From NCBI RefSeq assembly GCF_000385565.1, contig NC_021169.1:1470571-1534570 (forward strand): a stretch of 64,000 nt of DNA, written 5' to 3'. Positions 58,589-64,000 of the stretch are shown piece after piece (position 1 is the first letter of the stretch; each line of letters opens with the position of its first letter). This stretch comes from Archaeoglobus sulfaticallidus PM70-1. Lineage in GTDB: Archaea > Halobacteriota > Archaeoglobi > Archaeoglobales > Archaeoglobaceae. The notes beneath the pieces are model-generated. The model was not told where the DNA came from, did no database searches, and saw only the letters and a list, made by a program, of their open reading frames with translations. The position numbers were made by a program, and so were the translations under genes.

Positions 58589-58824
58589 ATGATAAGGGAT
58601 GGTAGCAGATACTGGAAGGCCATTGAACTCGTCAGAAGGGTAGCCGAATGCTACCTGTCAGGAATGGTTCTTTTAAGTCAGAAAACAGCCGAATGCCTCG
58701 CTAAAAACTCTCACCCTCTCTCTTGAGAGATCTTAGCAATTCATACGCGTTGTTAGACTATATCGAAAACAAAGAGTTCTTTAAAGAAGAGAGTCATCCA
58801 TACTTGAAAGATTGAGAACTCCTG
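58589..58824 (+). pseudogene. HEPN-domain gene remnant
   Basis: The frame from ATG 58589 reads MIRDGSRYWKAIELVRRVAE ... MVLLSQKTAECLAKN and stops at about 58726. A shifted frame continues LLDYIENKEFFKEESHPYLKD to about 58824. The RYWK...A...FLSQxxAEkalK pattern is that of HEPN-domain proteins, often paired with nucleotidyltransferases as toxin-antitoxin systems. The gene has at least one frameshift and an internal stop. No MNT partner is seen. Confidence 0.45.
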
Positions 58825-59142
58825 AGAAAACTAAGGTTAGAAGGAGGGAAGAAAAAGGAAATATTTGACTTTATTTGAATCCTTAGGCTGATTGAGAGAG
58901 AAAAAGCAGCATGAGTGGGTGAAGGTGGAGAAAACTACGCTCGCAAGGGATTCTCGGCAACTCAAAAACTCTTCGCTCACTTCGTTCGTTCGCCCCTACA
59001 GGGTCGTGCAACAGGTGGATATATGACTCGCTAACGCTCGCCCAAATTTGCTCCGCTATCGCTCTGCAAACTTCATACCCCAAAACGTTCTCTGAAATTA
59101 CCCGACCCAAAAAGCTATTTAGATTAGAGGAGTTAAAACATT
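58825..59142. other. Non-coding spacer with repeated CGCT/TTCG motifs
   Basis: No credible gene. From 58940 to 59075 short related motifs recur: CTTCGCTCACTTCGTTCG, CTCGCTAACGCTCG and GCTCCGCTATCGCTC, each partly self-complementary. The rest is the promoter region of the following gene. These could be decayed repeat elements; no target-site duplication or full inverted repeat was found by eye. Confidence 0.35.
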
Positions 59143-59622
59143 ATGATGAAACACTCATTTAAAACAGGTTTTAGCTTTGGTTTAACCTCTGCAGTAATCA
59201 CAACTCTTGGATTAATGGTTGGTTTACATTCTGGAACTCACTCAAAGATCGTGGTTATCGGAGGTATATTGACAATAGCAATAGCAGATGCATTTTCAGA
59301 TGCATTGGGGATACATGTTTCCGAAGAGGCTGAGAATAAGCACACTACAAAGGAAATATGGGAATCAACTATTTCCACTTTTTTGTCCAAATTTGTTTTT
59401 GCATTGACATTTGTTGTTCCTCTTCTATTGTTTCAATTATCAACGGCGATTATAGTAAGTGTTATCTGGGGTCTATCTTTGCTGGGGATTTTCAGCTTCC
59501 AAATCGCTAAAGAGCAAAAAACAAAACCCTGGAAAGTGGTAACAGAACACCTAGTTATTGCATTAATAGTTATAGTCATAACACATTATGTCGGTGATTG
59601 GATTGGTTCAACATTTAGCTAA
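59143..59622 (+). CDS. Short VIT1/CCC1-like membrane protein
   Basis: A 159-residue protein with four or five TM helices. The first half, FKTGFSFGLTSAVITTLGLM and IAIADAFSDALGIHVSEEAE, follows the VIT1/CCC1 (ferritin-like iron/manganese exporter) pattern, where the DAFSDALGxHxSEEAE helix carries metal-site residues. Canonical members are longer (about 220 or more) with a metal-binding domain between TM2 and TM3, which is missing here. It may be a divergent transporter or a different family. It stands alone. Confidence 0.55.
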   Translation: MMKHSFKTGFSFGLTSAVITTLGLMVGLHSGTHSKIVVIGGILTIAIADAFSDALGIHVSEEAENKHTTKEIWESTISTFLSKFVFALTFVVPLLLFQLSTAIIVSVIWGLSLLGIFSFQIAKEQKTKPWKVVTEHLVIALIVIVITHYVGDWIGSTFS

Positions 59623-59872
59623 ACATTCGATTAAACATTTTGGTTGGGCATTCTCAAAACTCTTGGTACATCATCTCTCTTCGCTCTCCTTTCGAAGTTG
59701 TTATCGATCTTCGATTGAATACATTGAGATCGTGGGCAGCCAAGAATCGCTCTATCATTAAGTTCCTGGAGTGAGTTGCAATCTCAGTTCCTCTAATTGC
59801 AAATCAAGGTTACATGTAACCATATCAGCAACAACCAACGATCATCTAGCCAAAAACAAAATTAAAAAACAA
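59623..59872. other. Non-coding spacer
   Basis: About 250 bases between the VIT-like gene and the end of the first U32 gene. Only short frames without coding character are present; an A-rich run near 59850-59875 lies just past the U32 stop on the opposite strand. I see no RNA gene or repeat. Confidence 0.4.
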
Positions 59873-60811
59873 CTAAACTCCCACCTCAGACAACTTTATA
59901 AGCTCCATGGTCTTTCTGAGTCTCTCGGCGTCTCTTCTCGAAGCTATATCCATCAGCTTTTTCTTCCATACAGCAAAATCAACCTCTCCACCGCTGCAAG
60001 CTTCAACAAAATCCCTGTAGAACCTGACTATCTCTTTTATAAGTCCAACTGAATACTCTCTACCCTGGATTTTGAGGCAGTCAACAACCTCCAGAAGTGA
60101 CGGAATCTCCTCAAGTAGGAGGAACATACTGTTGGGGAGATTGAAGTCCCTCGCATAAACATCATCACCAAGCAGAGACCACCTCATCAGGCAAGGCCGG
60201 AAGCAAACTCCACCTCTGTTTGGACTCCCAATATAGTAACTCTTTCCATTCAGCTCCTCATACTTCAAAGCCTTGTAGCTACTCATCCAGCACTTACCGA
60301 GGTATGTGAAATCCGTATTGGCATGCACCAGCACCTCTATTCCAACTCCCGCCTTATCTTTGATCTCCCTCATCTCATCTATCGTGAGTTTGCAGTCGGC
60401 AACAACCATACCCGCTCCAGCTTTCCTGTAGAACAGAGCCTCCTCATAGTTCAGTATGTTGCATCCAATGCTTGCGACTATATCAATGTCCGGATAGGTA
60501 TCACTAACAACCCTCATCAAACCAGCATCGTTCAGTATAATTGCATCCACTCCAGCAGAATACAGAAAATCTAGCCTCTCTCTGAACATGTCAATTTCCG
60601 ATGGCTTAGGCATAGCATTTATCGCTGCTCTGAGCTTACCACCGAAATCATGGGCAATTTTTACAACCTCAACTATTTCTGAATCTGACATTTCATACCT
60701 CAATGCCCTTCTGCTCCATCCCTTAACTCCAACATAAACGCTATCAGCGCCAGCCTCAAAAACAGCCTTAACCATCTCAGCATTCCCGCCGGGAGCTAAA
60801 AGTTCAACCAT
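59873..60811 (-). CDS. U32-family protein A (UbiU/TrhP-like)
   Basis: A 312-residue TIM-barrel member of peptidase family U32: VELLAPGGNAEMVKAVFEAG and ADSVYVGVKGWSRR at the start, LNDAGLMRVVSD, VASIGCNILNYEEALFYRKA. Likely Fe-S Cys are in YLGKCWMSSY, GGVCFRPCLMRW and EVVDCLKIQGRE, the four-Cys pattern of UbiU and related enzymes. Despite the name, most studied members insert or manage hydroxyl groups on tRNA, rRNA or quinones. It abuts the next gene upstream (60812) with no gap. Confidence 0.82.
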   Translation of the reverse strand: MVELLAPGGNAEMVKAVFEAGADSVYVGVKGWSRRALRYEMSDSEIVEVVKIAHDFGGKLRAAINAMPKPSEIDMFRERLDFLYSAGVDAIILNDAGLMRVVSDTYPDIDIVASIGCNILNYEEALFYRKAGAGMVVADCKLTIDEMREIKDKAGVGIEVLVHANTDFTYLGKCWMSSYKALKYEELNGKSYYIGSPNRGGVCFRPCLMRWSLLGDDVYARDFNLPNSMFLLLEEIPSLLEVVDCLKIQGREYSVGLIKEIVRFYRDFVEACSGGEVDFAVWKKKLMDIASRRDAERLRKTMELIKLSEVGV

Positions 60812-61696
60812 TTACACCACCTCGGATCCAACATATATCTGTCCAGCTTTGTTGAAGTAGAATCCGTTGCATATACCATACTTCGCAATCTCCATGAGTT
60901 TTTCAAAATCATTTCTGTCAAAACCTCTCTCCAGCAAATTCCTGTAAATATTTCCTACCTTTTCCCTGTAACCAATTCTTTCAGATATCGTTTCCACCCT
61001 CAGAGCATCGACACCAACCTTTCTCAGCTCATCAATGTGCTCATACATGCAAACGTCCTTTCCGCTGAGTGTGGCATGCCCGAAAGGTTTGAGCACCAGA
61101 TCTCCGCTCCTGAAAACCATCTCCCTCTTGCAGATATGCGGACACTCAACTCCCACATTTTTCTCGAACTCGAGCAGGAAGCATTCATGTGAAATCCCTA
61201 GTGGAATCTTGCCATGAACAACAACTTCCACTTCCACACCTGCAGCCTTAATTCCTGCAATGTCTTCAAGCGGTAGCTCATATGCTGGCATAACCCTCTC
61301 CACACCTATGCTTTTGAGTAACTCTACAGTTGCCGATGTGTAGATGTTCGTTAACCCTCCGGCATGAACCCTCAGATCGTACTCTCTCTTCACATAGCTT
61401 ATAACTCCAAAATTCGTCGATTCTATCGCATCCACCTCTAGATCGGCAACCAGATCTATCAGTCTGAAAACCTCAGGCAGATCCGAATTTCTTGGGGCAG
61501 AGAATGTGGAGATATACACCCTCTTTCCCATCTCCCTCAGCATCTCCACCGCGATCCTGAGGTCTTCGAAGTTGGATGTCAGGTTTCCATCGTACTTCAT
61601 ACAGTATGGATTTCCAAGATATATCGCATCGTACGGCTCTATACTGCATTTACTCATCTGCTCAAGCGTCGGGATGTTGGTTACCAGCTCCATCAT
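60812..61696 (-). CDS. U32-family protein B (UbiV-like)
   Basis: A 294-residue protein of the same fold but a different branch: YDAIYLGNPYCMKYDGNLTS, then VYISTFSAPRN, HAGGLTNIYTSATVELLKS and VVHGKIPLGISHECFLLEFE. The Cys set HECFLL, VECPHICKRE and GKDVCMYEHI resembles UbiV, which pairs with UbiU in oxygen-independent quinone hydroxylation. The ATG at 61696 has GGAGG four bases upstream, inside the end of protein C's gene. The overlap of 35-38 nt means coupled translation. Confidence 0.8.
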   Translation of the reverse strand: MMELVTNIPTLEQMSKCSIEPYDAIYLGNPYCMKYDGNLTSNFEDLRIAVEMLREMGKRVYISTFSAPRNSDLPEVFRLIDLVADLEVDAIESTNFGVISYVKREYDLRVHAGGLTNIYTSATVELLKSIGVERVMPAYELPLEDIAGIKAAGVEVEVVVHGKIPLGISHECFLLEFEKNVGVECPHICKREMVFRSGDLVLKPFGHATLSGKDVCMYEHIDELRKVGVDALRVETISERIGYREKVGNIYRNLLERGFDRNDFEKLMEIAKYGICNGFYFNKAGQIYVGSEVV

Positions 61697-62375
61697 CAAA
61701 CCTCCTGAACTGTCTTCCTTCCAGTTTCACATAATCTGGCCTGAAATCTGATCTTTCATCAAATTCAAACATAACTGCTTTAGGATTAAAAGACACCTCA
61801 CAAACCTCCTTATCCTCAAAAACAACTTTCCACCTTCTGCAACACTTCTTTGTGCATAAGCCGGATTTTTTCGTGCTGATACCATTAAAGTATGACGAGA
61901 TCATACACTTACCCTTATAAAACATCTCAATCAATGCGAATCCAAAAGCTTCGATCTCAACATCCTTCTTGATTGAAATATCAGAATTCAGCTCTGGGGG
62001 GATCACGACGACATCGGCCCCGATACTTTTTAAAAATTCAATGTCGAGTTCGTTTAATGGGTTTAATCCGACACTTGAAACGATCTTCTTTTTATTTTTC
62101 ATAACAGAAACTTTCCATATCAGTCCAGCATCGTTCAGGATAACACCCTTACATTTTAATCGTTCAATAACCTCGACAACCTCGGCAACAGGATCTAAAC
62201 CTCTTATCCTGTTCAATGCGACGAAAACATTTTTATCCTTACTCAGTTCATTGATTTCATCGATAGATAGAGCATTTTTATCTGAGTACCTGCTGAATCC
62301 TCTTAATCCCACATATACTGTTTCTGCTCTGATATCGGGGGACATTACCTGCATTTTTAAAATAAACGGTGGCAA
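61662..62375 (-). CDS. U32-family protein C (short)
   Basis: A 237-residue protein, the first gene of the three-gene run. AETVYVGLRGFSRYSDKNAL, ILNDAGLIWKVSVMK, SSVGLNPLNELDIEFLKSIG and FYKGKCMISSYFNGI follow protein A closely, as does GLCTKKCCRRWKV. The final YVKLEGRQFRRF matches KIQGRE but the Cys before it is not present, and the N-terminal strand with LLAPGG is missing. It is either a shortened subunit or a partner in a multi-U32 complex. The ATG at 62375 lacks a clear ribosome site; ATG 62343 is another option. Confidence 0.72.
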   Translation of the reverse strand: MPPFILKMQVMSPDIRAETVYVGLRGFSRYSDKNALSIDEINELSKDKNVFVALNRIRGLDPVAEVVEVIERLKCKGVILNDAGLIWKVSVMKNKKKIVSSVGLNPLNELDIEFLKSIGADVVVIPPELNSDISIKKDVEIEAFGFALIEMFYKGKCMISSYFNGISTKKSGLCTKKCCRRWKVVFEDKEVCEVSFNPKAVMFEFDERSDFRPDYVKLEGRQFRRFDDGAGNQHPDA

Positions 62376-62476
62376 AATACTTAAATCTTGCTAAATTTGG
62401 TAATTATAAATCGGTAAGATAATAATTTTACAGATATCTAAAACCTTTTAAATTTAGTTAACTCTACTTGTATCGT

Positions 62477-62632
62477 ATGGAACTGGATCTGATTTATTTC
62501 GTTAAAGAGCTAATAACTATAAACAAAGAAAGTTTTGGTATGCTATCAATAAGTGAAATAGCAAACTCAGAAACTTTTGTTGAATTCTACAATAAAACGA
62601 TTGTTTTAGGTGGTACTGGTGGACAAAAATAG
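62477..62632 (+). CDS. 51-residue protein coupled to the PAS kinase
   Basis: ATG 62477 to TAG 62632 gives MELDLIYFVKELITINKESF then GMLSISEIANSETFVEFYNK and a Gly-rich tail (TIVLGGTGGQK). Its stop overlaps the GTG start of the following kinase by 14 nt. A TATA-like stretch CCTTTTAAATTTAG lies at 62443-62456, about 27 nt upstream of the ATG, so the frame is probably the first on a leaderless transcript. The family is unknown. It may be a small regulator or partner of the kinase. Confidence 0.5.
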   Translation: MELDLIYFVKELITINKESFGMLSISEIANSETFVEFYNKTIVLGGTGGQK

Positions 62633-64000
62633 GTTAATTTCCGCGTTATATGAAATCTCCATGAACATAAAACCTGAAAATCCAGGAAAACTCGTAGAAA
62701 CCTTTCTCATAACTACATCCAGGAATTTTGGATTCAGTTACGCCTATGCAGAAGTGCCAAAGCTCAATCTAAAAATAGAGATTCCAAAGAAAGCCGTTTA
62801 TGCCCATAAAATCTCATTTGAAAAGAAGGCTTGCAGGATCATTTTTGGAGGGAAAAAGGAGATACCAGCCGAATACTTTTCCGCTATTGAGCTACTAGTT
62901 GAAAAGCTTGACTCTGTACTTGAATGTCTCTTACTTGCCGACGAAAGATACAGAAAGATTGTTGAGAACATAAAAGATATAATCATTCTCGTTAATAACG
63001 ATGGGGTCGTTGTTGAAGCAAATAACGCTGCTGAAAAAGTTCTTGGAAAGATAATTGGAAAAAAACTTGATAAGAAATGGTATGATGGTTTTATAACGCA
63101 TGAAGGCAGATTTTACAGTTCATCGATTTACAATTTGAAAGATGTTGGAAAGGTGGTAATTGTAAGCGACATCACTGAAAAAGTAAAACTTGAAAAGGAA
63201 AAAGAGTTTGTTGAAAAGATAATTGAGACCGCTAACTCACTGATAGTTGGTTTGGACGAAAAGGGCAGAATAGTTATGTTCAACAGAAAATGCGAGGAAA
63301 TAACAGGATATGCTCGAGAAGAGGTTCTCGGAAAAAACTGGTTCGATATTTTCGTGCCTAGGGTGGAATACACCTTAAAAATATTTAAGAAAACCCTTGA
63401 AATAGGTTGGAACAGCTACATACATCCTATCAGAGCAAAGACCGGAGAAAAGATCATATCTTGGAGTAATACTGTTGTGGAACGAGAAGGTGAGAGAATA
63501 ATAGTCGCTATCGGGAACGATATAACTGACGAGGTGAGTGCAAGAAGAAGGGCTGAGGAATTATCTGAGCTTTTTAGAGTGATAAACAAAATAATGCGTC
63601 ACGATATACTTAACGATCTTTCAATTGTTGTCGGAGCTCTTGAGCTTTACATGGAAAATAAAGATGTATTCCTCATTGAAAAAGCGATTAAAGCCGCATA
63701 TAAATCAATTAATCTCATAAAAGAGATAAGACAACTTGAATCCTTAGCTTTATCAGGTAAAACATTAAAGCCAACCCCGATTAAACCTGTTCTTGAGGAA
63801 CTAGCAAAATATTACTCGATTCCCATTAACATAGATGGTAATTGCATAGTTCTGGCTGATGAGGCTATTTCGTCGCTTTTTGATAACATCATAAGGAATG
63901 CTGTGATCCATGGAAAAACAAACAGAATTGATATAAAAGTGAAGAGAAAGAACGGGGTCTGTGAGGTCAGGATTGCTGATTATGGTAGAGGTATCCCCAA
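62619..64000 (+). CDS. PAS sensor histidine kinase (runs off the right edge)
   Basis: From GTG 62619 the frame stays open to the end of the window (460 codons). Residues 1-105 are a novel N-terminal domain (NPGKLVETFLITTSRNFGFS). PAS1 lies at about 108-185 (IKDIIILVNNDGVVVEANNA), PAS2 at about 190-310 (NSLIVGLDEKGRIVMFNRKC ... EEITGYAREEVLG). The DHp has VINKIMRHDILNDLSIVV with the phospho-His present. The ATPase N-box DNIIRNAVIHG and ADYGRGIP are seen before the cut. It closely resembles the kinase at 24579 in its core (IVHGKTDRIDITIK against VIHGKTNRIDIKVK). Confidence 0.88.
   Translation, partial: MDKNRLISALYEISMNIKPENPGKLVETFLITTSRNFGFSYAYAEVPKLNLKIEIPKKAVYAHKISFEKKACRIIFGGKKEIPAEYFSAIELLVEKLDSVLECLLLADERYRKIVENIKDIIILVNNDGVVVEANNAAEKVLGKIIGKKLDKKWYDGFITHEGRFYSSSIYNLKDVGKVVIVSDITEKVKLEKEKEFVEKIIETANSLIVGLDEKGRIVMFNRKCEEITGYAREEVLGKNWFDIFVPRVEYTLKIFKKTLEIGWNSYIHPIRAKTGEKIISWSNTVVEREGERIIVAIGNDITDEVSARRRAEELSELFRVINKIMRHDILNDLSIVVGALELYMENKDVFLIEKAIKAAYKSINLIKEIRQLESLALSGKTLKPTPIKPVLEELAKYYSIPINIDGNCIVLADEAISSLFDNIIRNAVIHGKTNRIDIKVKRKNGVCEVRIADYGRGIP

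Noticed and set aside
58940-59075. Possible CRISPR-like or MITE repeats (CGCT/TTCG motifs).
   Set aside because: The motifs differ in length and spacing, have no constant repeat-spacer pattern, and no terminal inverted repeat or target duplication was found.

Overview
The window is archaeal, and the gene set points to the Archaeoglobales (an Archaeoglobus, Geoglobus or Ferroglobus relative). Evidence for archaea: a processed proteasome beta subunit, the termination ribonuclease aCPSF1 (KH + beta-CASP), NMD3, Nob1, Taw2, Trm56, membrane-anchored LonB, Sec11-type signal peptidase, A24 preflagellin-type peptidase, TATA-box promoters with leaderless starts, and tRNA genes without an encoded CCA. 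A methanofuran-type ATP-grasp ligase, a cobalamin-type ribonucleotide reductase, class I fumarase, acyl-CoA ligase and a fused NarI/HdrD-like iron-sulfur oxidoreductase fit an anaerobic, thermophilic, organic-acid-oxidising member of that order. The species cannot be fixed from the sequence alone. There is no rRNA operon, CRISPR array or intact insertion sequence.

Layout. 0-9.4 kb: partial mtnA, tRNA-Gly, two regulators, an MFS exporter, a split LysO-type exporter, signal peptidase, NrdJ, DUF763 and an eIF2B-like protein. 9.4-11.1 kb: a fluoride-response operon read leftward from a clear fluoride riboswitch (alpha-toroid protein, FluC, DUF190). 11.1-17.8 kb: a translational GTPase, diphthamide synthetase, alanine dehydrogenase, proteasome beta, aCPSF1 and MobB. 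17.9-21.05 kb: prepilin-type peptidase, then homoserine dehydrogenase, an ACT protein and IlvE on the minus strand. 21.4-24.4 kb: a radical SAM enzyme, an RHH regulator with a VUT/YhhQ transporter behind phased 11-bp repeats, and TatA. 24.6-28.8 kb: a complete PAS histidine kinase overlapping a PAS/GAF protein whose kinase core is degenerate. 28.8-31.9 kb: two-subunit fumarase and acyl-CoA ligase. 31.9-33.8 kb: a gene graveyard around tRNA-Lys. 33.8-41.2 kb: Nob1, a second kinase-dead PAS sensor, NMD3, Taw2, NikR, Trm56, an M50 protease, Lrp and an aspartate-racemase-family protein. 41.4-46.1 kb: an EtfD-like oxidoreductase and ilvBN, preceded by a very short Val/Leu-rich leader frame. 46.2-50.98 kb: LonB, TldD/TldE and a small Zn protein. 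51.0-57.3 kb: surface glycan genes with two glycosyltransferases showing gene conversion, and an MfnD-like ligase. 57.4-59.1 kb: tRNA-Arg followed by a small island with VapBC and broken genes. 59.1-64 kb: a VIT-like membrane protein, three tandem U32 proteins, and a PAS histidine kinase running off the right edge.

The most interesting points are: (1) a leaderless 26-codon frame with 16 Val/Leu/Ile residues ending 29 nt before ilvB and containing an RNA hairpin, which looks like an amino-acid attenuator in an archaeon; (2) a fluoride riboswitch whose first target is a prenyltransferase-fold toroid protein; (3) two PAS sensors in which the phospho-acceptor His of the H-box reads as Asp and the ATPase domain is replaced by a short conserved tail, one of them coupled to a kinase-competent neighbour; (4) an RHH/transporter pair behind three 11-bp-phased repeats; and (5) a gene-conversion mosaic in the glycosyltransferase cluster.
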